64,000 nucleotides of DNA, taken from NCBI GenBank assembly GCA_021596325.1, contig JAKGDA010000015.1:124001-188000 (forward strand). The letters run 5' to 3'. Under the pieces are notes generated by a model. The model was given only the letters and a program-made list of their open reading frames with translations, ran no database searches and was not told where the DNA came from. Origin of the DNA: Parafenestella ontariensis. Lineage: Eukaryota; Ascomycota; Dothideomycetes; Pleosporales; Cucurbitariaceae. Below, piece by piece: positions 22,572 through 34,301 of the stretch. The position numbers were made by a program, and so were the translations under genes. The number at the start of each line of letters is the position of its first letter. The stretch's first letter is position 1.

Positions 22572-23434
22572 GTTCCGATCCCCTTCAGTGTCTTCCCGTC
22601 TGCGTATCGGAACGCGGAAACTACAGAATCTGCCACAGTAAAGGTAGAAGGCGAAGCAAAGGTCTCGGAAAAGGCTTCACACGGACGGGAAGGTCACGAA
22701 GAAACCCACACAACCTTCTCTGCCACCGTCAACGCTCCCAACCGCCGCGACACTCACGTCAAGGAAGAGGTCCGCATCTACGAAGAAGAGCGCCTCCGCC
22801 GTCCCCAGCACCGCGAGGAAGTCCACATCCACGAGCAAACCCGCTACAGAGAGCCAGAGCAGCAACGTCCTCAGCGATCTGAACGCGTCGAGTTTGAAGC
22901 TTCCCACGACCGGTAAGTCCGATTCATAATTCATTGTTTTGCCAGCGCACCTTTGCACGGATCATCACAACAGACCACCCCAACCCCCTGAGCTTGGCGG
23001 CTAGTGAAGCCACACGCCAGCCGCTAACCCTATTCTTCTGTTGTTGTCCGAGCGACACACTGTCCCCACTTTTCCCTCACCTCCTCTTCCTTGCCCAAGC
23101 TGACCTTTCTTCCTCCTCCAGCTACCAGCCTACCTCTTCCCAAACCCACATCGAGGTTCAGGACAAGACCTACGACAGACACTTCAACACTGTCCACGGC
23201 CCTGCCACCGACTACGCCCCTTCGCAAATCGACGTCACTGAGCGTCAATTTCGCGAACGTACCCGTCCCATCGTCGCTGAGACAGGTTACTCCAAGGAGT
23301 CCTTCACTGCCAAGCACGACACCTACCCCTACAGGCGTCAGGCTCAGACCGTTGACAGCCGTTACCCAGCTGAGGTTCGAGTAGAAAAGACTACTCGTTC
23401 CACTGTCGACACCCCCAAGAAGTTCAAGCGTGAT
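22572..23434 (+). other. ATG-free open leader / N-terminal extension of hex1
   Basis: Two exon segments, 22572..22912 and 23122..23434, joined across an intron with GTAAGT donor and CAG acceptor. They form an uninterrupted frame of 218 codons that runs straight into the MGYYDDDG start of HEX1. The predicted segment looks coding: SVFPSAYRNAETTES, then EEVRIYEEERLRRPQ and VEKTTRSTVDTPKKF, rich in charged residues. I find no ATG in any frame in these two segments. Either the extension is translated from a non-AUG codon or from an unrecognised upstream exon, or it is a leader kept free of AUG. Ascomycete hex1 transcripts are known to be alternatively spliced at the 5' end. Confidence 0.5.
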
Positions 23435-24220
23435 ATGGGATATTACGACGACGACGGTCACTACCACTCGTTCCGTCACGGTATTCAGAAGGCTGCTCAC
23501 AAGGTCGCTGATCGCATCGCCCACCCCATCCACCCTCACCGTCACCACCACCACTCCGAAGAACACTCTTTCCCCGGTGCCAAGTACGAAGACAGTCGCG
23601 AAGAGGTAATCGTCAAGGAGAAGTTCACCTCCAGCGCCCCTTCCGCCGCCCCGTCCGCTACCCCCAGCCGACCCGCCAAGTCCGCAGCTCCTGTCGAGAA
23701 GGTCGTCCGCGTCCACAGCAGCTCTTCCGCCGCACCTGCACCCGCCCGTGCCCCTGTCCGCAAGATGGCTTCCCCCAACACTATCACTATCCCCTGCCAC
23801 CACATCCGCATTGGTGATCTCCTGATCCTTCAGGGCCGCCCTTGCCAGGTCATCCGCATCACCACCTCCTCCCAGACCGGCCAGCACCGTTACCTCGGTG
23901 TTGACCTCTTCACCAAGCAGCTCCATGAGGAGTCCAGCTTCATCTCCAACCCCGCCCCCTCGGTCGTCGTCCAGAACATGCTTGGTCCTGTCTTCAAGCA
24001 GTACCGTGTTCTCGACATCCGTGAGGATGGTCGTGTCGTCGCCATGACCGAGACAGGTGATGTCAAGCAGGGTCTCCCCGTCCTTGACCAGAGCGGTCTC
24101 CTCTCGCGTCTGACCGAGTCCTTCGACAACGGCCGTGGCAGCGTCCGCATCCTAGTCATCAACGACGATGGTCTCGAGATGGCTGTCGACTACAAGGTCG
24201 TCCACGGCTCCAGGTTGTAG
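23435..24220 (+). CDS. hex1: Woronin body major protein HEX1
   Basis: 261 aa from ATG 23435 (MGYYDDDGHYHSFRHGIQ), the start used by related HEX1 proteins as I recall them. Residues about 28-43 form a His-rich stretch (HPIHPHRHHHH). Residues about 60-115 are a Ser/Ala/Pro linker. From about 117 comes the conserved eIF5A-like beta domain: TIPCHHIRIGDLLILQGRPC, then RYLGVDLFTKQLHEESSFIS and VFKQYRVLDI. The C terminus is HGSRL, a type-1 peroxisomal signal. HEX1 self-assembles into a crystalline core inside peroxisome-derived Woronin bodies, which plug septal pores after wounding. A longer form fused to the upstream open leader would be about 480 codons. The coding region is C-ending-codon rich, as in highly expressed genes. 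Confidence 0.95.
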   Translation: MGYYDDDGHYHSFRHGIQKAAHKVADRIAHPIHPHRHHHHSEEHSFPGAKYEDSREEVIVKEKFTSSAPSAAPSATPSRPAKSAAPVEKVVRVHSSSSAAPAPARAPVRKMASPNTITIPCHHIRIGDLLILQGRPCQVIRITTSSQTGQHRYLGVDLFTKQLHEESSFISNPAPSVVVQNMLGPVFKQYRVLDIREDGRVVAMTETGDVKQGLPVLDQSGLLSRLTESFDNGRGSVRILVINDDGLEMAVDYKVVHGSRL

Positions 24221-24793
24221 ATGGTTCTAGTCAATGGTAAGCCAGCACTATAAATAACCATCGGGCTTCATCTAATTGCATCTCAGGTCGCATTCAAACA
24301 TTCTATGTACAACAGCATTGGGAGTTTGTCTCCGGACGACCACTTTATCTTAAATTGTGTTCATAACTTTTGCTTCGTCGCTTGGCTGGCTGCACTGCCG
24401 ACTTGCCTTGGGCATGGGTTGGCGTTCATCGCTTCCGGTGTCTGAGGTAAGCGCTGCTCCGATGTCTCTCGGAAAGCATATGGCGTAGGCATCTCTGGTC
24501 TAGGTGATGGGAACTTCGAAGCTACAAATGTGGATAGTTAATGAATCGTGTCTTCTTGATGTCTTGTGTTTGTGTGTTGTTCTTGTGTTCTTCCTTCTTG
24601 TAGTCTACTCTGTCTTCTGTGCTCCCTTCGTGGCGGAAGTCATCCGAGGCTACCCCGCATTTTCACCTTCATTCTCCACCTTCTTTAGCTCACACTAGTT
24701 GGTCTTCCTTCGTATTCCCGCATATTTCAATCGCGAAAGTACGGTTTGGTTCAGCTTCGTTTACCCTCTACAGCGATTATCTACCCACTAACC
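24221..24793. other. Intergenic region
   Basis: 573 bp between hex1 and the oxygenase gene. It is pyrimidine-rich before the second gene. No gene is seen. Confidence 0.4.
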
Positions 24794-26051
24794 ATGCCTC
24801 ACTCAGATCACTCTCCATCGCCCGTTCGCGAAACGTTCTCTGACCTGCCACCTTTTCCGGGCAACATCCCTACCGCACCACTCCTCCGTATTTCACTCGA
24901 AAAGCTTCTCCAACAGGATATAGAAGAAGAAGAGCGATGCTGGAAGGCTTGTTGTGACCTGGGGTTCTTCTACCTGGACTTACACACCTCGAGTCCAAGT
25001 GACAGTACGACCAGCCCAGCATTGCACAGTGGAGCCGCAACCCTAAGCGGCGAAACACTGCTTCAAAATGCGGACAAGCTTTTCGAGGTAATGAAGGAGT
25101 TTTATGAGCTGGATGTACAGGAGAAGATCAAATATGATTTCAAAGATCAAGGGAGTTATTTTGGATACAAAGGGTATGGGGAAGGGTTCATTGACAAGGA
25201 GGGAACAAGGGACCGGAATGAATTCTACAACGTGAGTGAACTACGTAAGACAGACACTGTGAGACATTGACTTGTACGCCCAGGTTTCCAAGGACGATAT
25301 TCTTGAACTTAGCCCACCACTCCCCTCGCCAGCCGTTCTAAACCCACACCGCGATCTCTACAAGTCTTATATACACTCCTCACATGCGATATGCATGCTC
25401 GTCACCTCACTCGTCTCATCGCGCCTCCCGCTCACACACGAAGCCCGCGCCGCGGGCGGACTATCAGCCATGCACAGACTAGACGCTGTTTCCGGCGACC
25501 AAATCCGCTTCGTCAAAGCACCGCCGCAGGAACAATCGCTCAAAGGCGTGGCGTTAGGCGAACATACGGATTTTGGCAGCGTCACAGTGCTATTCAACCG
25601 GCTAGGAGGACTCCAAGTTAGGTTGCCCGAGTCCATCTCTGCAGCACCACCGATGTCTACCTCCCCGCCGCCTTCCGACGTTGAGCAACGACTCTGTGAG
25701 AATGGGTGGACGTACGTGCGTCCACTCCCAGGCCACTGCATTGTAAATCTAGGCGATGCGCTTGTTAAGTTCTCAAACGGTATATTGAGGAGTAACATCC
25801 ATCGTGTTGTTGCTCCGCCGGGTGAGCAGGGAAGTGTGACGAGGTATAGTCTGGTTTACTTTTGTCGGCCGGAGGACGATGTTGTTTTGAAGGGATTGGT
25901 GGAGGGTGGACAGAAAGAAGAAGGTGAGGAAGAGGTGACGGCGAAAGAGTGGATTTTGAGAAGGGCTTTGGGGAGGAGAAAGGCAGATGGGTGGGAGGGG
26001 AGTGGGGGCACGGAACGGGTGAGTATGAGGGGCGGCGGGATGCGAGTTTAA
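24794..26051 (+). CDS. 2-oxoglutarate/Fe(II)-dependent oxygenase (isopenicillin-N-synthase-like)
   Basis: Two exons, join(24794..25231,25284..26051), 401 aa, starting at ACCATGCC. The N-terminal DIOX_N-like region contains CWKACCDLGFFYLDL and KIKYDFKDQGSYFGYKGYG. The double-stranded beta-helix carries the iron triad: H240 and D242 in GEHTDFGSVTVLF, and H319 in RSNIHRVVAPPG. The 2-oxoglutarate-binding R333-x-S335 is in TRYSLVYF. These fit the isopenicillin N synthase/ACC oxidase-like family common in fungi, where substrates range from thymine-like bases to secondary metabolites. No biosynthetic cluster surrounds it, so the substrate is open. The segment between the beta strands (AAPPMSTSPPPSD) is an extra loop. 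The C terminus has a Gly/Glu-rich tail. Confidence 0.88.
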
Positions 26052-28579
26052 AGACGGGCGGTTGAGAGAAGCGGACAAATCAATGTGATGAGTTTGGAAC
26101 TGCGGTGTCCGTCGTCTTACGGGGTGCGAGTGGCCATCTTCCTCCGATACCCACTCAGAACTTGGTGTCCACCTTGCCGCCTGTTGTATACGAGAGAGTA
26201 TTTCTCGAGCGCCTTCGGCCCCCCAGGAGAACCTGATGGACTGTCGCTGGTCTTTGAATGTACTTTGAGAACGTTTTACGTTTGCGATCACGTTGTGGCT
26301 TCCGAGTAGGTTCTGTACGAGAGATAGAGTGCCACGAAAGCGAGAAAAATGACTCAGACGCCAACGCAGATAGAAGCCCATGTAATGAGAAGTCTGTCTC
26401 TTTCATAAGTTGTGCGTGTTTTTGAATGGAAGACCCATACTCTGTATCCGGTGAAGGTATGCATCGTCTAAAAGCTAATTCTGTGTTAGCGGAACTTGCA
26501 TTGCAAGAACTGTGAAAACATGCTATCTGTAAGGATGCTACAAGCCATAAAGCAGGTGATAGAGTGAGATACAGATTAGCCGTGCTGATGGAATGCTTTG
26601 TCTAGAGAATGGGAGTGATGAAAGCAAGAGGCGCCATTTTGATCATAGGCGCAGAAGTTTGTAGACGGCGGCAGTGGGTTAAATAGGTGAGTTGCAATGG
26701 ATAGTAAGAAGTACCATAGGTGGAGAAGGATTAATAGTCGAAACTGTGTTGGGTGCGTGCAGATAACGCCATGACACTTATAGGGCCGTTCAATGATATT
26801 ACGCCCGGAAAGGCACCACTACTGCACTATCTGAAGCCAGCTATCTCGTTGTTAGACGAACATCATAGAGCCGGCAGCGCTATTATTGTTCGAAATGACA
26901 AAAGCCGCTCTGTGCCAGGGACACGATTGCCGCACAACGTTCGGAAATTTGGCAGGTTCCAAATTTGGGTGTGTGTTCGAAGGAGAACTTCCTGGTATTT
27001 TATAGGGGTTAATTTGAGCGAATACAGGCGGAAGAAAAGGTCGATGTAAATGTTCCGTCGTCTTATGATGACTGACCACCATGGGCATAGGGATGCTCTT
27101 ATGCAAGCTTCGACGGTTGAACGCAGGCTGGCTGAGGAAGGAAAAGAGTCAAAAAACAGACTCAACGTACCGACAGATAAAAAAGGCACGTTGCTGATAT
27201 TACGAACCTTCATCTAGGATGCCTGCCCATAGAGAGATGTTTTATCTAGAAGTGTAGTATCATGAAACGTGAGCTCTTTCCTATTTTAGGCTTCTAGTCC
27301 TAGTATATATCACTAAGACCAACATTTAGATCAACACATGTGCAGTACCCTAAACAATGGAGGAATCAACTGACTACATTTGACCGGCGTTCAGCACCTT
27401 TCTTCCCCACGATGATGAGCCGCTAAAACCTTAGCGTCTCAATTAGCCAACTGGTGCGCAGCGGAGCCCGGGCCGAGCCACTGACTATCGTCGAGTTTAC
27501 TTCAACACTCCACATTCTGTATCGCTTCGTCTGGTTACCTTATGTTCCGTGCGTTCTTCGCCGCTGTACCTGAGCCATATTTCGACAATTAGGCACTTAC
27601 ACATAATGGACTGCTCTTCACACTCATACGTCCCCACATCTCGTTGACGCGGATTGGTGCGCAAAATGCGCCCAATGGAGTATATATTGGTAAACCAAGA
27701 GTCCTGGTGTATGTCGCACGAGACCTGTGGCCTGCTCCCGAGACCCGAGAATTTCCATCTCCGTTAAATGCCTCAAGCTAGTGCATGTCAGCCCGCCTCA
27801 CTGTAAGCTACCGAGTGTTATAGCTGTGCATGGAGCCAACTGACTGGATGAGTTAGCGGCAATTACCGCGAAACTGTGGACTACATTGATTCGTGTAGGT
27901 ACGTTGATCCCATAGACAAGAGCTATGATTGCGGTGATCCTCTTTTATCACAGCACGACTAACTAGTGATATTGCGCAAAGCGTAGGCGACAACTAGGCG
28001 TTGACTCTGGCTAACATGCTTCCGTTTAAAGCTCTGTATCGAGGGTTCAACTGGCAAGCCTTCCACCCTTGTAGCTTGGAATGGGGCGGGTGAGCTGTTC
28101 GGACCACCAAAATGAGTATAGCGCTTGCAGCCGCCCACTTCAATCCTACCGATTGCTGTCCCCTCAACGCCCAGACTCTCATGCGTCATGGAGAGAGAGC
28201 ACCTCTGGGGAGCTCAAATATCAAGGCCTTCACTTTGGTTTGGGAACATGCGCAGCAGCCAGTCTGATCTGTACAAACTATAAAACCTCAGGTGGGCTGG
28301 TTTGCATTTCGTCGTCATGCACGCATCATGTTCTGAAGTCCTCAAGCCTTGCAGAACTGCTACATCGAGATGGTTCCAAGGATCTGCTTAGCTAGGGGAG
28401 TGAGATAGGCCAAGCTACCCCCACGCTTTATCTAAGGAAGCCTAGGGTAAGCGAATAGCCTTCTTTATTGACAAGTCTCTGTTCTTCCAAACGAACTTTC
28501 AGTCGCCTGACCGATCTCCTTCAGACTCTTGTTCTCCTTTGTGCACACGTTTCTCCAAGATATTTATGGTTCCTGAACG
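26052..28579. other. 2.5-kb region with no gene seen
   Basis: Only short ORFs on both strands (for example 26753-27049, 28081-28395) with no recognisable content. Composition is moderately AT-rich around 27240-27350. No transposon ends or RNA genes are recognised. Confidence 0.4.
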
Positions 28580-29623
28580 ATGAATCCGTTACATCATCTA
28601 AAATGCAACAGAAGTGGAATGCGGCTGAGCCACGCGCTTCTTACCGGCCACCGCAACTTACATCGATCTCTTTCTGTCACCTCGCAACCAGTAATGAGGT
28701 GTATAACCAGTAAAGCCAACGTCCCGAGTCAACATTTTGCGTCTACCAGAAATCACCTTGTGGCAACGGAAAGTCAACGGCAGAACCAGAATACAAGAAT
28801 CCAAGGTCGAGCTTATACGTCATCTCGAGGATATTCGAACACCAAAACCTCGTCGGAAACGCCCCGAGACGCGTCATTTAGCCTGGTGATCCAACAAGTA
28901 GTTGAGATACTTACGGAATCTGAGCGAGACTTTCTTTTGGCTCTTTCTGGGGACGAACTTCGCCTTCTTGAACGTGTTGGAGAATACCCGTCATGGTGGC
29001 CTGTCGCCAGTTTTCGATCCTATAACGAAGTTCTGCTTACTCTCATGGGTGTGAAACCATGCACTCTGTTCTGTTTTTTGCGTTCTGATTGTCTACCCAT
29101 TTTCTCACGAATGGTGCAGACATGCTTCAAACCACTTTTTGATACATACCAACTTGAAAGTTATGGGTTCATATTGCATCAAGATGAATTTGGCGCTTAT
29201 CAGCTTGCTGACACGAGGTCGGAGCTATGGCCTCTTGTCCAGAAGGTATTCATGCCTCTTGGACGTTCTTACTCGTACGGTGGGCTCGCCGCGACCCCCG
29301 CTTGGCCTCTAGAGATCACGCAATACCTCATTGGCAAAGCGCTCGGTTACCCAATTCCAGACAGCAAATCAAAATTGATTGGGCGTGTCGTCTACGAAGA
29401 CCCTAGAGAAAGAGAAAAGCTGGCACAGATATTCGGGGTAGACGTTCCCAAAGTGGTGGCATTTGATTACTTAGCTGGGGGAGAATTGGAAGATTACCAG
29501 CACTCGCAAAAACATTTTGAGCAATGCCTTGCCGCTGTTCAGAGCCAAGGTGGAGATCTCAGATACGACACAACTGAACACGAGCCATTCCGCCAACTGG
29601 AAAAAGATCTGAGAGGAACATAA
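28580..29623 (+). CDS. Unknown protein, possibly mitochondrial
   Basis: 347 aa, one exon, ATG at 28580. The first 90 residues are basic and poor in acids (HHLKCNRSGMRLSHALLTGH; RNLHRSLSVTSQ), like a mitochondrial presequence followed by a Ser/Asn/Gln-rich linker. The rest looks globular: VEILTESERDFLLALSGDEL, YPSWWPVASFRSYNEVLLTL, YGGLAATPAWPLEITQYLIG, and KVVAFDYLAGGELEDYQHSQ. I recognise no catalytic motif or known domain. The balanced composition and length make it a real gene, probably of limited distribution. It sits alone between two gene-poor gaps. Confidence 0.6.
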   Translation: MNPLHHLKCNRSGMRLSHALLTGHRNLHRSLSVTSQPVMRCITSKANVPSQHFASTRNHLVATESQRQNQNTRIQGRAYTSSRGYSNTKTSSETPRDASFSLVIQQVVEILTESERDFLLALSGDELRLLERVGEYPSWWPVASFRSYNEVLLTLMGVKPCTLFCFLRSDCLPIFSRMVQTCFKPLFDTYQLESYGFILHQDEFGAYQLADTRSELWPLVQKVFMPLGRSYSYGGLAATPAWPLEITQYLIGKALGYPIPDSKSKLIGRVVYEDPREREKLAQIFGVDVPKVVAFDYLAGGELEDYQHSQKHFEQCLAAVQSQGGDLRYDTTEHEPFRQLEKDLRGT

Positions 29624-32595
29624 GACCAGAAGTTAATACGAAAAGGTCCTTCCCTAGAATGAGACGCTTAAAGAAACTTAAGAAAGGCCAGTGGAACCGG
29701 TCGAGAAGTCGAAATTCATCAGTATTGAGACCCGGCGGCCCGTCAATGAACTCCATTCTTGATGTCTTAATAGGACCACTATCCCTCGCTGCTTCCAACA
29801 CAATCGTACACTCCTTCAGCAATCAAGTCAGCTGTAGTCTAGCCATTGTCCAATTATACCCGCATGTATCCTCCGCTTCTCCTATGCATCCTCACTGACT
29901 TTCAACCGAAGACCCCTTTGCCCTATATCTAGTAGCAAAGTAATTTACTCCGTTTGCTCGAGAATATCTCAACCGAGGTCCCTCGATCGTGTCGCATTCA
30001 TCGATCTCAGGTGGTGAGGATGGAGGAGTTCGCACACTAAGACGCCAGGTGCACTGAACAACGTCGCCTGGAGACGTTGAAGCGAGCGGGTTTCGAGGTA
30101 GAATGGGCAGCTCGAGCACTACTCTCACAACCTTTATTTATGTGCATAGGGGTTGTCTACTCTATATGTCGTCGATGATCTCGATTGTGGTCGTGCCCCA
30201 AGATGTTTATGGGCGTCAGCATTCCATCAAAGACTCTCACAGGTATACATTTATCTTCTATCGCAAAACGTTTCTCTGCCTCTTTGGAAACACAGTTGTG
30301 AAAATCATCTAACTCGTTACTTCGCAGCGTAACGTTTGATTACATACGTATGATAGCTTCCAGACATTTCCCGAAACTAAGGACATCTCAACAGGACTAG
30401 CTAAATGTATGAACTTTTTTCATTTGCTAACTCGCCTACTGGGGAGCACGAAGTCTACATTGTTGGTATGTCTCCTCACACAGTCACTCAAACACTTTGC
30501 AATACCTAGCCGCTACTCGTATTCAGAAGTGCTTCGATCCCGCTCAGCAGGAGAACATGCACTTTTTCACCTTCCTCTTCGACGCTGCTGCAAGACAGGG
30601 ACTTCATACCAGGAGCAAAGCGAGCCGAGTGTCCACATATCGCTAGCAAGTTGTTTTTGAAGGCTGCTAACGACCTGCATGGTTGTTCCGTGGTAGCAAA
30701 TGCCCGGCCATAAAGGCCTTCCAGTACTGAGCTTTCTGGCTAAAGCCTTGAATGTGGGAGTTGTGCTTCGTTGCTATCTCTCCGGATAAATTGGTTGCTC
30801 AGCCGCATGGTGCTGGCATTGCAGGCCGGAGTCGCTTACCACAAGAGTGTTCTCTTACATGCCACTAGGCGCCAGGCCAATCCCGTTGATATGTATACAG
30901 GAAGCGACATGTGAGACGACTGGACTACGCCGCTTCTCCGCTACGCCGGGACCTTAGGACTACCGGCATGGGCGAGACCTACGAAGATCAAGCATCGTTG
31001 CTGCAATATCTCGACGTCAAGATAAAGATGTGGAGACGACTACCGTTAGCACTATGTTCTGAGCACGGGGTTTTGCGGGCAATAACTTAGGGTGTTCTGG
31101 TAGTACGGTACAAAGTGTTCTGCCCCACCAAACGACTCGCTTGCCCTCAATCCAATTAATACACTCCCAACAGCTCGGCGCTTGGTATCTCTACTAACGA
31201 CTCCATCTACACAACGCCCCAAATACTGGACATCTGGTCACGCGGTGTGGCGAATAACATGGCGCCATGTTGGCGTCGAGATGTCAAGCATGACTGGCAC
31301 ACCTTTTCATATCACATGCATGCATGCCCAGAGCAAGCTTGGAGGCGCGGCTCAAGCTTCGCAGCCACCCTGTACTGCATACGCATAATTCAACCTCCTA
31401 CCGCACACTCACCTCTGGAGCCTGCCTTTCGCGATCTTCTGGACCCGTCGAAGACAAGTTCGGGTGGATCGTGGCCAGGATTGTTTCCGGACAGACGCTT
31501 GACCATGCAGAAAACTCAGTCATCGGTTCGTCAAGGTGTTTCCTTACTGGTGTTGCAGATCCATTCATATTCCACATCCGGCCCGCAGGGATATTTATCC
31601 ATCTTGGCGGTTGGCAACCTCGTATTAGGAGCTTACCCCACCGTCATCAGAGGTTCTGGTTGGTCTGTTACGGCCTGAGAAGTGAGATCTCGAGAAGCAT
31701 GCCGGAATCAAAATGAAATTTCCCCGCGGGACGAGTCCCCTGGTGAGACTTTGGGGAATCTGGAGGACTCCGTAATCTCAATCTCGTGGGGAATGCGAGC
31801 CTCGCGGCTACCTGGAGCGCCCGAGTAAGAAGCTAGTTATAGTACGGAGGAAACTTACCGCTAAAGGCAACATCTCTGGAGGAAGGCTCCTCCCGCATGA
31901 GTTGTCTAGGGTCTGCATCCCAAGTGTGCATTGAAGAGCTGATCATACTGACACAAAAGTTGGGGTTCACGCTACTATTGATTACCTTTACTGTGTATAC
32001 CATACCGAGACCATCTGTTGCGGCGCTTCACATCAGTATCGAATTCAATACCGGTACTTCAATATTCACAAACCGATGATCGGATGATACTCGTATCTGG
32101 TTATTCTGTCCCGTGGCACGTTGGAGCGCCTCAAAGCCTCCATCTTCTGGAAGCCTTCTGGGATCGCTAAGGGGTCAGCAATCTACAACGAACGTTGGAC
32201 CATCAGCATTGTCATCCAATAGCTGACGCTTACAAGATATAGCCGATGGACAAATACAGGTCTCGCCTCGGTGTTGTCGGGCCTCGTGCCAGCGGGTGGC
32301 TTGGAGGATTCCGTTCGGTAGTTGTTATTGGTGGTTTTGGCATCTGATTGACAGATGTCATGCACAACCCGGCATCCATGTCCGTCAATCCGTCAGGGAC
32401 AGGGCATATACTTCAATTCGGTCGAGTTCTGGAGTAGCCTCCATCTATGCTGCATCGAGTATAAGTATCAGACGCTGGACGAGGGTCTCTTTGAACCTTA
32501 AGGCGCTTGGCCCCTCCGCTACAGACTACCACGCTCTTTGGACTTGAAGTCCATTTTCTACAAAAAACTCGATCTCACTATATTCCCTGTCCATC
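29624..32595. other. 3.0-kb region with no gene seen
   Basis: Only scattered short ORFs (29659-29898, 30409-30660, 31247-31716). I see no repeat family, no long inverted repeat and no strong C-to-T skew that would point to a mutated transposon. It includes the MFS gene promoter; a weak TATA-like AGTATAAG lies near 32458. Confidence 0.4.
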
Positions 32596-34301
32596 ATGGT
32601 CGCTATCGCTATGGCGGCGCCTAAGGGCGACTCTGCAGGTGCCCGCGCGGACGCGCCTGAATTCGAGAAGGTCAAGTGGCGCAAGGACCCGAATCTGCGC
32701 AAGCTTTACTTCTGGGCCTGTGTCCTCTGCGTTGCATCTGCTACGACTGGTTACGATGGTATGATGATGAACTCATCGCAGCAGATGGACCGATGGGTGA
32801 AGTACTTCGACTCGCCCGATGACAACCGCCTGGGTATTATGAATAACGCCTACAACATTGGTTCTATTGTCAGCTTTTTCATCGTGTAAGTTGGCCCAGG
32901 ACGACATAGAGCATGGAAACAGTCTAATCACCTCCATAGTCCCTTCTTCACCCAGTGGGTCGGCCGAAAGATCCCAATCGCCACCGGTTGTGTTATCATG
33001 ATTGCCGGTGCCCTTGTCTCGACGTTCGCTACCAATTGGCAAATCTACATGGCCGGCCGTCTTGTCCTCGGTTTCGGTAACTCCTTCGCCCAGATGTGCT
33101 CACCCATTCTTCTTACCGAAATTTGCCATCCCCAGCATCGTGCTACCTTCACAGCCGTGTACAACTGTCTTTGGAACTTGGGCGCTCTCTTCGTTGCATG
33201 GGTCGCATGGGGCACATCCCAGGCCAACAACGAGTGGTCCTGGAGGTCCATCACCCTCCTTCAGGGCCTACCGTCCGTTATCCAACTATGTTTCATCTTC
33301 TGGGTCCCAGAATCACCACGTTGGTTGATTTCCAAGGAGCGCTACGAGGAGGCACTAAACATCTTGTCTTACTACCACGCCAACGGAGACAGGACCAACC
33401 CGACTGTCCAATTCGAGTACCAGGAGATGAGGGATACCATCAGGATGGAAAGGGATGCAAACAAGAATTCCAGCTACATGGACTTCCTCAGGACGAGGGG
33501 TAACCGCTGGAGGTTGGCTATTCTTATCTCTCTTGGTATCATCTCACAGTATTCCGGCAACGCTCTGTTCTCCAACTACATCAACCTTGTGTACACCGGT
33601 GCTGGTATCAAGGACCAAAACCAAAAGCTGGCTGTAAGTGTGACCTACCACTAAACTACTCGAATATGACTGACCCGCTATTTCAGCTCTCCGGTGGTGA
33701 ACGTATCCTGTACCTCGCCGTCTCCGTCTATGCCGCCACTTTGATCGATAAGGTTGGTCGTCGCCCGCTCTTCTTGGCTGCTACCATTGGTATGGTCTTA
33801 TCCTTCATCTGCTGGACCATCACCTGCGCGGTCTACGAGAACTCCGGAGAAACCAACAGCGCCGCCGGTTACGCCCAGATTCCCTTTGTCTGGATCTTTG
33901 GTGTCTGTTACGCGATGGCTTGGTCTGGTCTGCTCGTTGCTTATGCCCTCGAGATTCTGCCCTACAGCCTCCGTGCTAAGGGTTTGACGATTATGAACAT
34001 CACTGTCCAGGCTATTCTGGCTGTTGGCGGTCAGACCAACCCTGTTGCGTGGAAGCGCCTCCCGAGGCACTGGCATTTGGCTCTGTTCTACACCCTGTGG
34101 ATCACGGTCGAGCTTGTCTGGGTCTACTTCGTCTATCCTGAGACTAAGGGCCCCACGCTTGAAGAGATTTCCCGTATCTTCGATGGTACTGACGCTGTTG
34201 CGCAACCTGACCTCCATACCATCGAGAAGGAGGCCCACGAGGAGCGCCTCGACACCATTGGTGACCACAAGAACCCCCATATTGAGCAGACTCGCGTTTA
34301 G
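32596..34301 (+). CDS. MFS sugar transporter (lactose permease-like)
   Basis: Three exons, join(32596..32885,32940..33633,33687..34301), 532 aa. Sugar-porter signatures appear in order: TTGYDGMMMNSSQQ after TM1; a GRKIP loop between TM2 and TM3; AGRLVLGFG in TM4; PESPRWLISKERYEEAL after TM6; LIDKVGRRPLF between TM8 and TM9; and PETKGPTLEEI after TM12. Twelve membrane spans can be placed. Both termini are cytosolic by family topology, and the tail is charged (KEAHEERLDTIGDHKN). Fungal relatives include lactose, cellobiose and hexose permeases of the plasma membrane, so the exact sugar is not predictable. Highly biased C-ending codons suggest good expression. No glycosidase is adjacent. Confidence 0.92.

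Noticed and set aside
23030..23926. 298-codon ORF antisense to hex1
   Set aside because: It mirrors the strongly biased codons of hex1; its Val/Gly-rich product has no structure of its own and it overlaps the intron and coding exon of a certain gene.
29624..32595. Transposon inactivated by repeat-induced point mutation
   Set aside because: No reverse-transcriptase or transposase fragments, no terminal repeats and no obvious extreme AT shift were seen; a dinucleotide-index calculation would be needed to exclude it.
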